DNA from: Aureimonas glaciei
GTDB taxonomy: Bacteria; Pseudomonadota; Alphaproteobacteria; Rhizobiales; Rhizobiaceae
NCBI RefSeq assembly: GCF_014643375.1
Contig: NZ_BMJJ01000003.1
Coordinates: 434,001 to 498,000 of the forward strand
Length of the DNA: 64,000 nucleotides
Reading direction: 5' to 3'
Position numbers and translations under genes: made by a program. Below, in pieces: positions 25,276 through 34,071 of this stretch (position 1 is the first letter of the stretch; the number at the start of each line of letters is the position of its first letter). The notes under the pieces were generated by a model. That model ran no database searches and was not told where the DNA came from. It saw only the letters and a program-made list of their open reading frames with translations.

Positions 25276-27281
25276 CCCCGGCCGTGCCGGCCTTCGGCAC
25301 TTTCGCCCGGATGAACGGGCCGGCGCTTTTGGCGCTGGCGTTGGCTCTTCCGGCCCTCGTTCTCGCCGTCGTCCTCGTCGGCCCCGATCTCCCGGCGCTC
25401 TGGCGCGACAGCACAGAGGGCTACGATCCGCAGCGCCTGGTGCTCCTGTATGCGACCCTGCCGCGTCTGGTGATGGCAGTGATGTGCGGCGGCGCGCTGG
25501 CGGCGGCCGGCGCGCTGCTGCAGCAGGCGCTGCGCAATCCCCTGGCCTCGTCGACCACGCTCGGCATCGACGCGGGCGCCCGTCTCACCCTGGCGCTCGC
25601 CACCCTGTTTGCCCCGGCCCTCTTCGGCTGGGGACGCGATCTCGTCGCCCTTCTCGGCTCGTCCCTGGCGGCGGCGCTGGTTTTCGCGCTCGCGCGCCGA
25701 CAGAATTTCGCGCCCGTGCCGCTGGTGCTCTCCGGTCTCCTCGTCGGGCTCTATTGCGGGGCGCTCGCCTCCGTCCTGACGCTGATCGACAGTCGCTGGC
25801 TGGTCAGCCTGTTCATCTGGGGCAGCGGCTCGCTCAGCCAGCAGAGCTGGACGCCGGCGGCCGATCTCGCCCTGCGGCTGGCGATCGCCGCACCCTTCGT
25901 GCTTCTCCTGCTCCGTCCGCTGTCGCTGCTCGAACTCGGCGACGAGGCGGCGAGCGGGCTCGGCCTGCCGGTCGCCCGCCTGCGGCTGGGCGCCGTCGCG
26001 CTCGCCGTCGCCTTGTCGTCCGTCACCGTCAGTGCGGTGGGCGTGATCGGCTTCGTCGGCCTGGTGGCGCCGATCATGGCGCGGCTGGCCGGCGCGCGCG
26101 ATTTTCCCGCGCGTCTCCTGTGGTCCGCCGTGATCGGGGCGTCGCTCCTGCTCCTCACCGATCTCCTGGTCCAGTTCGCTGCCGGCGCCTCTTCCGATCT
26201 CGTGCCGACCGGTGCCGTCACCGCGCTGCTCGGCTCGCCCATCCTCCTCTGGCTGCTGCCGCGGCTGCAGGCCGCGATGCAGCCCCCGGTTGCCCGGGCG
26301 GCCCGCCCGACGCTGAGCGGGCGCGGGAACCGATCGCGCGTCGCCGCCATCGCCGTGGCGCTGGGCCTCGTCCTCCTCTTCGCCGTCGCCCTGTTCCTCG
26401 GGCGGGCGCCGGATGGGGGATGGTCCTGGCTCGGCTCCTCGGACATGGCGTCGATCCTGCCCTGGCGATGGCCACGGACGCTCGCCGTCGCGGCGGCCGG
26501 CATGCTGCTGGCCACCGCCGGCTTCGTGCTTCAGCGGTTGACGGGGAACGAGATGGCCAGTCCCGAAATCCTCGGCGTTAGCGCCGGCGCGACCTTCGCC
26601 GTCGCCATCGCTTTGTTCGCCGCCGGCACCCTGTCGCCGGGCGGCACGCTGATCGCCGCCTTCGCCGGGGCCCTGGCGACGCTTCTCCTCATCCTGCTGC
26701 TGGGGCGCCGCTCGGGCTATGCGCCGGAGCGCATGCTCCTCGCCGGCATTGCGATTTCGGCGCTGCTCGATGCGGTGATCGGGGTTCTGTCGGCCACGGG
26801 CGATCCGCGCGCCGTGCAGCTCCTGTCCTGGATGGCGGGGGCCGCCGCGACGGTGGAGCCGTCCGGCGCGCTCACGGCCGCGGCTGCGGCGGCGCTCGTC
26901 CTGGCCTTGGCCGTTCCGACGGGGCGACCGCTGGCGCTTCTGGCGCTCGGATCGGCGCCGGCCGCGAGCCTCGGCCTCGACGTCAAAGCGAGCCGCCTGT
27001 TTCTCCTCGCCCTCGCGGCGCTGGCGACGGCGGCGGCGACGCCGGTGGTCGGTCCCCTGACCTTCGTCGGGCTCATCGCCCCCCATCTGGTGCGCCTCGT
27101 CGGCGTGCGGCAGGTGGGGTCGGCGCTACTGCTGAGCGCCGGCACGGGGGCTGCCATTCTCGTCGCCGCTGACTGGGTGGCGCGCGTCGTCGCCTTTCCG
27201 TTTCAGCTTCCCACCGGCCTCGTCGCCTCCCTGGTCGGGGCGCCCGTTCTCTTCTGGCTCTTGCAAAGGCGTCTGCCATGA
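25272..27281 (+). CDS. fhuB: Fe3+-siderophore ABC transporter permease, double-length FhuB type
   Basis: A 669-residue permease made of two tandem FecCD halves in one chain, the layout of FhuB. Each half has the pattern LQ-A-RNPLA/GNEMASPEILG and a conserved GxVGFVGLxxPH-like segment: IGFVGLVAPIMAR in the first half and LTFVGLIAPHLVRL in the second. It starts with GTG overlapping the fhuD stop, and its own stop overlaps the fhuC ATG, so the three genes are coupled. The double-length form favours a hydroxamate transporter. Confidence 0.93.
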   Translation: MTPAVPAFGTFARMNGPALLALALALPALVLAVVLVGPDLPALWRDSTEGYDPQRLVLLYATLPRLVMAVMCGGALAAAGALLQQALRNPLASSTTLGIDAGARLTLALATLFAPALFGWGRDLVALLGSSLAAALVFALARRQNFAPVPLVLSGLLVGLYCGALASVLTLIDSRWLVSLFIWGSGSLSQQSWTPAADLALRLAIAAPFVLLLLRPLSLLELGDEAASGLGLPVARLRLGAVALAVALSSVTVSAVGVIGFVGLVAPIMARLAGARDFPARLLWSAVIGASLLLLTDLLVQFAAGASSDLVPTGAVTALLGSPILLWLLPRLQAAMQPPVARAARPTLSGRGNRSRVAAIAVALGLVLLFAVALFLGRAPDGGWSWLGSSDMASILPWRWPRTLAVAAAGMLLATAGFVLQRLTGNEMASPEILGVSAGATFAVAIALFAAGTLSPGGTLIAAFAGALATLLLILLLGRRSGYAPERMLLAGIAISALLDAVIGVLSATGDPRAVQLLSWMAGAAATVEPSGALTAAAAAALVLALAVPTGRPLALLALGSAPAASLGLDVKASRLFLLALAALATAAATPVVGPLTFVGLIAPHLVRLVGVRQVGSALLLSAGTGAAILVAADWVARVVAFPFQLPTGLVASLVGAPVLFWLLQRRLP

Positions 27282-28162
27282 ACCTCGTCCTTCCCGTGCC
27301 GACGGGCGCGGACGCCGCACTGCCGGGTTTCGAACTCGATGCCGTGCGCTTCGATGCGGGCGGTCGCACGATCCTCTCGCCGCTGACGCTGTCCTTCCGC
27401 GCGGGCGAGATCACCGGACTCGTCGGCCAGAACGGCTCGGGCAAGTCGACGCTCCTCAAGCTGCTGGCCCGCCAGAACACGCCCACCAGCGGAGCGATCC
27501 GGTTCGAGGACCGCCCGCTCGGCCAGTGGGGCACGCGGGACCTCGCCCGCCGCGTCGCCTACCTGCCGCAGGATCCGCCCGTCGGGACCGGGCTGAGGGC
27601 CCGCGAACTGGTGCGCCTCGGCCGCTATCCCTGGCATGGCGCGCTCGGCCGCTTCACCGAGGCCGACGCCGCCAAGGCGGAAAGCGCGATGGACCTGACC
27701 GGCACGCTCCAATTCGCCGACAGGGACGTCGACACCTTGTCCGGGGGAGAACGCCAGCGGGTCTGGCTCGCCATGCTGGTGGCGCAGGACGCCGGCTGCC
27801 TTCTCCTCGACGAGCCGATCTCGGCCCTCGACGTGGCGCACCAGATCGAGGTGCTGGCGCTGATCCGGCGCCTCGGTCACGAACGCTCGCTCTGCGTCGT
27901 CGTGGTGCTGCACGACGTCAACATGGCCGCGCGCTTCTGCGACCGGATCGTGGCCCTGCGCCAGGGGCAGCTCGTCGCCAACGAACCGCCGGCCCGCTTC
28001 ATGTCGGCTGCGGCCCTGGCGAGCGTCTACGACGTCGAGATGGAAGTCCTGCCGCGGCCGGGTTCGGCGATCGGCGTCGCGGTTCCGCTTCTCTCGCCCG
28101 CCGAAACCCTTCAGGGCGCGGAGGCGGCCCACCATGCCGGCACCGACGCGTCCGGCGGCTGA
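27278..28162 (+). CDS. fhuC: Fe3+-siderophore ABC transporter ATP-binding protein
   Basis: A 294-residue ATPase with Walker A GQNGSGKST near residue 50, the ABC signature LSGGERQRVWLA, Walker B CLLLDEP and the switch histidine in VVLHDVNMA. It powers uptake through FhuB. It starts inside the end of fhuB (ATGA overlap). The C-terminus is a little longer than usual. The convergent esterase gene follows after 36 bases. Confidence 0.94.
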   Translation: MNLVLPVPTGADAALPGFELDAVRFDAGGRTILSPLTLSFRAGEITGLVGQNGSGKSTLLKLLARQNTPTSGAIRFEDRPLGQWGTRDLARRVAYLPQDPPVGTGLRARELVRLGRYPWHGALGRFTEADAAKAESAMDLTGTLQFADRDVDTLSGGERQRVWLAMLVAQDAGCLLLDEPISALDVAHQIEVLALIRRLGHERSLCVVVVLHDVNMAARFCDRIVALRQGQLVANEPPARFMSAAALASVYDVEMEVLPRPGSAIGVAVPLLSPAETLQGAEAAHHAGTDASGG

Positions 28163-28198
28163 CGGCCGAGGCGCGACGACGCCTTCCTCCCGGCTGCC

Positions 28199-29044
28199 TC
28201 AGGCCGAGATGCGGAAGGCGACACGGACGGCGCGCGAGACGGCGATCGGCAGCATCGTCATGTGGGTTTCGCCGGGATAGGTCTCGTAGGCCACGCGCGA
28301 CCGCGGCAGGTCACCAAGCCGCGCCGCCATGGCCTGTGTGAGCGCCAGGGTCTGGATCGTCCGGGCGTGATCGAGACGCTTTTCGGTGTCCTCGCGGCCG
28401 TACTGGAACGGCGCCAGCGCCTCGCCCTCATGTTCTCCCGCGGACAGATGGACCTCGACGTCGCTGTCCCGGGCCGCGCCGGCGAACCGCTTCTCGCTCT
28501 CCAGGAGCAGGCCGTCCTCCCAGTAGACCGTAGGGCTGGCCGCGACGAAGCGCGAGAATACCTGAGAGCCCGAGAACAGGACATGCAGGGCGAAGAGCCC
28601 GCCGAAGGAGTGGCCGAACAGGGTGCGCCGGATGGGATCGACGGGCGCCAGGGCGCCGACGAAGGGCAGCGCGACTTCCTCGATGAAGCGGAGAAACCGA
28701 TCAGCGCCGCCGGTGAGGACCGCCGGCCCGCCCTCGGCAAACGGTGGGTAGGACCGGCCGGGCGGCGGCGACAGGTCGAAGGAGCGGCGCAGGGGATCGT
28801 AGGCGTCCTCGCAGGGATAGCCGATGGCGACGATGATCCCCGGCTGCACGTCCGTGCCGAGGGGATAGGCGGACTGGACGCGGAGCGCGTCGACGGCCGT
28901 CGCGATCACGGCATTGCCGTCGGTCATGGCGAGAAGCGGCCACCCGCCGTCCGGCGCGTCGCCGGGCGGGATATGGACGAAGAGCCGCCAGACCGCGCCA
29001 TCGGGGCCGTCGAGGTCGGCGATGCGCGTGTTCGGCAGGCACAC
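28199..29044 (-). CDS. Siderophore esterase-like alpha/beta hydrolase (Fes/IroE/BesA type)
   Basis: A 281-residue esterase D / enterochelin-esterase-like hydrolase. The nucleophile elbow is GHSFGGLFAL, and a C-terminal TYPGETHMTMLP supplies the histidine. The ASPTVYWEDGLLLE segment is typical of IroE-like enzymes. I prefer the GTG at 29044, which has GGAAG five bases upstream; an in-frame TTG at 29125 would add 27 residues of poor match. It lies between fhuC and the receptor gene, pointing to release of iron by hydrolysis of an ester-linked siderophore. No signal peptide is seen, so it is probably cytoplasmic. Confidence 0.83.
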   Translation of the reverse strand: MCLPNTRIADLDGPDGAVWRLFVHIPPGDAPDGGWPLLAMTDGNAVIATAVDALRVQSAYPLGTDVQPGIIVAIGYPCEDAYDPLRRSFDLSPPPGRSYPPFAEGGPAVLTGGADRFLRFIEEVALPFVGALAPVDPIRRTLFGHSFGGLFALHVLFSGSQVFSRFVAASPTVYWEDGLLLESEKRFAGAARDSDVEVHLSAGEHEGEALAPFQYGREDTEKRLDHARTIQTLALTQAMAARLGDLPRSRVAYETYPGETHMTMLPIAVSRAVRVAFRISA

Positions 29045-29227
29045 AGCACTTCCGGTTGACCATTGTTGGAAAGGATCCAAATCCTGTGTCCTATTTATCT
29101 CAGTTTCGGGCTTTTGCTGCCACAACGCTGGCAGCGTGATTCCGCCCGCGAGGGCAGGTCTCTGTTTCCGCTTACCTTTGTCACGGGGAGGTCCGTCGTT
29201 CCCTCGTGGCCCTTCGGCAACAAATCT

Positions 29228-29242
29228 TGACTCGCCTTATCA
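29228..29242. promoter_or_regulatory. Iron-responsive operator-like site (RirA box, TGA-N9-TCA)
   Basis: TGACTCGCCTTATCA is a perfect TGA-N9-TCA, the RirA iron-responsive operator of rhizobia. It lies 61 bases before the receptor ATG and in the gap shared with the divergent esterase, where iron repression is expected. The motif is short (six fixed bases), so position carries most of the weight. Confidence 0.55.
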
Positions 29243-29303
29243 TGTTTTCCTAGGGCTGTCGGCAAGCTGCTTCATGCCGAATTCCCATAGGACCCGTTGC
29301 ACC

Positions 29304-31454
29304 ATGTCGCCATCCCTTCGCCTGACCCATTTCCTGAGTGCGACGCTTCTCAGCTGTTCCTGTCTCACCGCGGTCGGAACCCAATCGGCCTCGGCGCAGG
29401 ACGCGATCGTGCTGGATGCCGTCACGCTAGAAGGCGGCAGCGGAGCTGAAACCGCGGGCGACGGAGAGGGCGGCGGGCTGCAGGCGGACGGCTTTGTCGC
29501 CAAGGCAGCGACGGTGGCGACGAAGACGGACACGCCGCTGAAGAAGGTGCCGCAGACGGTCAATGTCGTTTCGCGCCAGCAGCTGGAGAACCGCAAGGTC
29601 CAGACCCTGAAAGAAGCGCTGGGCTACACCCCAGGCGTCCGGGTCGGTGCGTTCGGCTTCGATCCGCGCTTCGACAGCTTCTACATCCGCGGCTTCGACG
29701 TGACCTACAACGGCGTCTATCGCGACGGCCTGCGCGAGATGACCGGCAACTTCTCGATCTTCAAGACCGAGCCCTATGGCCTGGAGGGGATCAGCGTCCT
29801 GAAGGGGCCGAGCTCCGTCATCTACGGCGGCGGCTCGCCGGGCGGCATCGTCAATCTCGTCTCCAAGCGCCCGACCGAAGCGCCGTTCCGGGAGGTCGAG
29901 ACGCAGATCGGTTCCAACAACCGCTATCAGGCGAGCTTCGACGCCTCGGGCCCGCTCGGCGGCAGCGACAACGTCCTCTACCGCATTACCGGCCTTGCCC
30001 GCGACGCGGACACCGAGCTGCGCAGTGCCTCGGATGACCGCATCTTCATCGCGCCGGCCCTGACGATCCGCTCCGACGACCGGAACACTGTGCTCACCGT
30101 TCTCGGCGAGTACATGGACTTCAAGACCGGCGGCAACGCCTCCTATGTCAACGAGAACGGCAAGATCACCGGCCTGGAATCGGGCGATCCGGCTTTCGGC
30201 GACTTCGACGGGCAGCAGAGCCGCATCGGCTACGAGTTCGAGCATCGCTTCAACGAAACCCTGACGGTGCGCCAGAACCTGCGCATCGCCCATATCGATG
30301 CCGACGTGAAGTACACGCAGATCGGCGCCATCTCGGCCGACCGCCGGACGGCGTCCCGCACCGCCTGGCGGATCGTCGACGAGCTCGATTCCTTCGTCGT
30401 CGACAACCAGGCAGAGGTCCACGTCGACACCGGACCGGTGAAGCACACCCTGCTGGGCGGCCTCGATTATTCCTACGTCGACGTCGACGACAGCTACGGC
30501 TTCGGCCCGGCGCCGGATCTCGACCTCGTGAACCTGAACTATGGCGAGCAGGCCATCGCCACGCCGGGGCTGAATCTCGTTTCCACGACGACGCAGCAGA
30601 GCCAGACCGGGCTCTACCTGCAGGACCAGCTGGAATATGAGCGCTTCGTGCTGACGCTCGGCGGACGCTACGACTGGCTGACAGCCAAGAACTTCGACTA
30701 TATGAGCGCGCTCAGCACCGAGCAGGACGACGAGAAGTTCTCCGGGCGGGCGGGCCTGGCCTATCTCTTCGACAACGGCATCTCGCCCTATGTCAGCTAT
30801 TCCACCTCCTTCGCGCCGACCATCGGGCGCAGCGCCACCGGCGCGACGTTCCAGCCGACCGAGGGCGAGCAGGAGGAGATCGGCATCAAATACGCGCCGG
30901 ACGACCTGAACCTCGCGGTCAACGCGGCCCTGTTCCGGATCGTTCAGACCAACGTCCTGGCGCAGGATCCGGACAATCTCCTCGGACAGATCCAGCGCGG
31001 CGAGGTCGAGTCCCGAGGCTTCGAGCTGGAGGCGACGACCAGCCTGATGACGGGGCTCAACCTCACCGCCGCCTACACCTATCTCGACATGGAGATCACC
31101 CGGGGTAACAACGAGGGCATGTTCCCCTCCGGCATTCCCGAGCATCAGGTCTCGATCTGGAGCGACTATACGGTGCAGGGCGGAAAGGCCGAAGGGCTCG
31201 GCTTCGGCGCCGGCCTGCGCTTTGTCGGCGAGAGTTTTGGCGACGACGCCAATACGTACAAGAACGACTCCCGCATCCTCGTCGACGCCTCGCTGTCCTA
31301 CGACTTCGGCAAGGCGAACCCGAGGTTCGAGGGCGTCAGCGCGCAGATCAACGCCAAGAACCTCTTCGACAAGCGCGATGCGACCTGTTCTTCGGGCTAT
31401 TGCTACCTCGACGAGGGCCGGAACGTCATCGGATCGATCCGCTACCGTTTCTGA
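29304..31454 (+). CDS. TonB-dependent siderophore receptor (FhuA-like)
   Basis: A 716-residue outer-membrane receptor. A signal peptide ends near SASAQ (residue 32), then a TonB-box-like IVLDAVTLEG. The plug domain spans about 75-190 (VPQTVNVVSRQQLENRK, GVRVGAFGF, FYIRGF, VLKGPSSVIYGGGSPGGIVN), and a 22-strand barrel follows, ending with the aromatic C-terminal strand IGSIRYRF. The start at 29304 gives a clean signal peptide. With fhuDBC and the esterase it makes a full ferric-siderophore uptake set; plug features resemble receptors for hydroxamates such as ferrichrome. A candidate RirA box lies upstream. Confidence 0.94.
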   Translation: MSPSLRLTHFLSATLLSCSCLTAVGTQSASAQDAIVLDAVTLEGGSGAETAGDGEGGGLQADGFVAKAATVATKTDTPLKKVPQTVNVVSRQQLENRKVQTLKEALGYTPGVRVGAFGFDPRFDSFYIRGFDVTYNGVYRDGLREMTGNFSIFKTEPYGLEGISVLKGPSSVIYGGGSPGGIVNLVSKRPTEAPFREVETQIGSNNRYQASFDASGPLGGSDNVLYRITGLARDADTELRSASDDRIFIAPALTIRSDDRNTVLTVLGEYMDFKTGGNASYVNENGKITGLESGDPAFGDFDGQQSRIGYEFEHRFNETLTVRQNLRIAHIDADVKYTQIGAISADRRTASRTAWRIVDELDSFVVDNQAEVHVDTGPVKHTLLGGLDYSYVDVDDSYGFGPAPDLDLVNLNYGEQAIATPGLNLVSTTTQQSQTGLYLQDQLEYERFVLTLGGRYDWLTAKNFDYMSALSTEQDDEKFSGRAGLAYLFDNGISPYVSYSTSFAPTIGRSATGATFQPTEGEQEEIGIKYAPDDLNLAVNAALFRIVQTNVLAQDPDNLLGQIQRGEVESRGFELEATTSLMTGLNLTAAYTYLDMEITRGNNEGMFPSGIPEHQVSIWSDYTVQGGKAEGLGFGAGLRFVGESFGDDANTYKNDSRILVDASLSYDFGKANPRFEGVSAQINAKNLFDKRDATCSSGYCYLDEGRNVIGSIRYRF

Positions 31455-31486
31455 GGCTGAAACGGAAAAGCCAGTCGCTCCCGCCG

Positions 31487-32569
31487 CTAGCTGCGGGCGG
31501 GGGCGGCGTGCCGGGCCGTGACGGCGGGAACGATCTCCTCGGCGACCAGGCGGTGCAGATCGTCCTTGTAGCCGGTGCGGGCGGACGGGCTGTTCTCGTT
31601 CGAGGTAATCGCCACGGTCAGAGCGAGATCGGGAATGACGTAGATCATCTGGCCGCCATAGCCCCAGCCGTAATGGCCGACATGGCCGCCAAAATCCCGT
31701 TGGAACCAGCCATAGCCATAGGGCTCGCCGGAGAAGCGAGAGCGCGTGCGCGGTTCCCAGGACTGGGCGATCCACGCCTGCGGGATCACCTGCGTGCCGT
31801 CCGGGCTGCGGCCGGCATTGCGGTAGAGCTCGCCGAAGGCCAGGAGCGCGGTCGGCGTCATCGCCATCTGGTTGCCGCCGAGATAGATCCCCTGCGGATC
31901 CCGCTCCCAGTCGGCGATCGTCACGCCTGCCGGCTTGCCCAGCCAGTCGCGGGCGAGGGCCAGCGTGCTCTTGCCGCTCGCGCGGGTGAGGATGGCGGAG
32001 AGAAGATGCGTCGAGCCGGTGGAATAGAGCATCGACCCGCCGGGCTCGTCGACGAAGGGCACGGCCAACGCGGCGCGCACCCAGTCGCGGCTGGAAATCC
32101 AGGCGCCGTAGTTCGGCCCCGACGTGCGCTCCAGGCCGGCCTGCATCGACAGGAGATTGCCGATCGTCACCTCGGCAAGCCGCGGGTCGGGATTGGCCGG
32201 GAGCTTGTCCTTCAAGAGCGGCGCGATCTTCTGCTCCGTCCCGGTCAGGACGCCCTTGTCGATGGCGATCCCGACGAGCGCCGAGACGATCGATTTGGAG
32301 GCCGACTTGATGTTCGTCGGCGCCGTGGTCCGGTGGCCGCGATATCCCTCGTCGAGCAGCACCTCGCCGCCCACCGACACCTGCAGGGTATTCAGCGGCT
32401 GCAGCGACCGCGCCGCTTGCGACGCACCTGACAGCAACGCGACCTTCTGGTCGACCGACTGCGCAAGGGCCGGCGCGGTCATCGGCCCGACAAGGGCCAG
32501 CCCCAGCGAGAGGCTCAAGAGCGACGCTGCGGCACGGAGGGGGTGAGGGCGGAGGGTTTTTGTCTGCAT
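31487..32569 (-). CDS. Beta-lactamase-fold serine hydrolase (class C/esterase family)
   Basis: A 360-residue exported protein with a signal peptide ending at PALAQ (residue 37). The serine hydrolase motif S-x-x-K is SASK in NIKSASKSIVSALVG near residue 90; YSTGS provides the tyrosine motif, and a C-terminal HYGWGYGGQM stands where the third motif lies. Such proteins are beta-lactamase-related esterases or peptidases, usually without real beta-lactamase activity. It converges with the TonB receptor (32-base gap), so a link with siderophore use is possible but unproven. Confidence 0.85.
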   Translation of the reverse strand: MQTKTLRPHPLRAAASLLSLSLGLALVGPMTAPALAQSVDQKVALLSGASQAARSLQPLNTLQVSVGGEVLLDEGYRGHRTTAPTNIKSASKSIVSALVGIAIDKGVLTGTEQKIAPLLKDKLPANPDPRLAEVTIGNLLSMQAGLERTSGPNYGAWISSRDWVRAALAVPFVDEPGGSMLYSTGSTHLLSAILTRASGKSTLALARDWLGKPAGVTIADWERDPQGIYLGGNQMAMTPTALLAFGELYRNAGRSPDGTQVIPQAWIAQSWEPRTRSRFSGEPYGYGWFQRDFGGHVGHYGWGYGGQMIYVIPDLALTVAITSNENSPSARTGYKDDLHRLVAEEIVPAVTARHAAPARS

Positions 32570-32932
32570 GCCTTACACATGGGGCCGCCGGCCCCGGGAA
32601 AAACCTCTGTCACCCCTTGGTGATGGGCGCCGGATTTCACGGTCCGACGGAAATCGGGCCGATATCGCCGCGAACCCCTTCGGCAGCGACGCGGACGGGC
32701 TTCTGTCCTACCGCGACGCGACGACCACGCGCTTTGCCGCCTTCGACGGCGAAGCCCTGGAAGGGGCGCTGTGATCCTCTAAGGGCCGATCGCGGTTTCG
32801 CGCAGCTGAGCGGCGGGCAAGCTCGTCGCGCCGCACGCTGTGTCGCGGCAGCGCATCCTCGCCGGACGCGGCGGTTCCGACGCAGCTCGGAGCAAGCGAC
32901 GTGTTCGTGCCGCCGCTCGCCCTGCCGTCGTT
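32570..32932. other. Gap with a short unassigned open frame (32568-32774, plus strand)
   Basis: About 360 bases between divergent and leftward genes. A 68-codon plus-strand frame ends with a protein-like stretch (NPFGSDADGLLSYRDATTTR) followed by a stop, but its N-terminal part looks random and overlaps the start of the serine hydrolase. It may be the remnant of a lost gene. I do not recognise the family. Confidence 0.25.
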
Positions 32933-33142
32933 TCAGCGCGCGATCTTGCAGGTGCTGGTGCCGAGGAGGCGGTAGGCCGGGCAGAAGCGGACGAGCGCCG
33001 TCAGGATGAGGACGGCCGCGACGACGTAGGCGACGATCGCCCAGGTGCCGATCAGGCTGGTATAGGCATAGACCGCCAGCGCGATGCCGGCGAGGAGGCG
33101 GAGGATGCGGTCGGTGGTGCCGACATTGGCGGACTTGAACAT
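32933..33142 (-). CDS. DUF2892 / YgaP-type small membrane protein
   Basis: A 69-residue protein with two transmembrane helices. The start FKSANVGTTDRILRLLAGI and the end RFCPAYRLLGTSTCK are hallmarks of the DUF2892 family, which forms the membrane part of the rhodanese YgaP and often accompanies sulfide-oxidation genes. Two cysteines (in RFCPAY and TSTCK) are conserved. It lies 44 bases after the TauE-type gene on the same strand, at the end of the sulfur operon. Confidence 0.9.
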   Translation of the reverse strand: MFKSANVGTTDRILRLLAGIALAVYAYTSLIGTWAIVAYVVAAVLILTALVRFCPAYRLLGTSTCKIAR

Positions 33143-33186
33143 GGCATGTCTCCTGGAAGAGCTGCCGCTGGCGGGCTGCCAGACGG

Positions 33187-33978
33187 TCAGGCGGTGAAAC
33201 TGTTGATGCTCTTGACGATCATGTAGACGGCGACGACGACGATGAGCCCGGCGAAGGCGACGTTGAGGGCACCCTTGCGGGCGGAGAGACGGCGCGCCGC
33301 GACGGCGCCGAGGAGCCCCCCCAGGATGCCGCCGGCGACGAAGACGAAGGCCAGCGGCCAGTCGACGAGGCCGGAGAGGGAGTAGTTGATCGAGGTCGTC
33401 AGGCCAAAGGCGGCGACCGCGACCAGCGAGGAGCCGATGGCGTTGAGGATCGGCATGCCCGTCGAGGCGACGAGCCCGGGGACGATCAGAAACCCGCCGC
33501 CGATGCCGAAGAAGCCGGAAAAGATCCCCGTCAGCGCGCCGAAGCCGAGCACTTTCGGCGCCTTCTCGCGGTTGCACTCGGCGCCGGGATTGCCGAGGTT
33601 TCCGCGTCCCCTGAACATCAGCGCGCCGACCACGAGCATCAAAAGGGCGAAGAGGAACAGCAGCTTCTCGCCGTCGACCGCCTTGCCGAGCGTCGAGCCG
33701 AGCACCGCGCCGACGATGCCGGCGACGCTGTAGAGCCCCGCACAGCGCCATTTGACGTTGCCGTGGCGGGCGTGGGTGACGAGGTTCGTCGCCGCGTTCG
33801 CGGCGACGGCGAAGGCGCTGGTTCCGATGGCCATGTGCGGGCTCGGAACGCCGACGAGATAGACCATCAGCGGCACCGCCAGGATCGAGCCGCCGCCGCC
33901 GAACAGGCCGAGCGTGAAGCCGACCAGCGATCCGGAAAAGCCGCCGAGGGCGTATTGGAGGGGAGCGAGGATCATCAT
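33187..33978 (-). CDS. TauE/SafE-family sulfite/organosulfonate exporter
   Basis: A 263-residue protein with about eight helices and the family's duplicated glycine-rich motifs: GFTLGLFGGGGSILAVPLMVYL in the first half and GIFSGFFGIGGGFLIVPGL in the second. TauE/SafE proteins export sulfite, thiosulfate or related sulfur anions. Its place behind SQR and persulfide dioxygenase-like genes suggests removal of sulfite made from sulfide. It lies 93 bases downstream of the SQR part. Confidence 0.9.
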   Translation of the reverse strand: MMILAPLQYALGGFSGSLVGFTLGLFGGGGSILAVPLMVYLVGVPSPHMAIGTSAFAVAANAATNLVTHARHGNVKWRCAGLYSVAGIVGAVLGSTLGKAVDGEKLLFLFALLMLVVGALMFRGRGNLGNPGAECNREKAPKVLGFGALTGIFSGFFGIGGGFLIVPGLVASTGMPILNAIGSSLVAVAAFGLTTSINYSLSGLVDWPLAFVFVAGGILGGLLGAVAARRLSARKGALNVAFAGLIVVVAVYMIVKSINSFTA

Positions 33979-34071
33979 GCTCTTCCGATGCGATGAGGGC
34001 AGGGCGGTACCGCCCCGAAACCGCCGCCCGCTCCGTGCGGGGTGCGGCCACTTCCAGTCGTCGGCGCAAGG

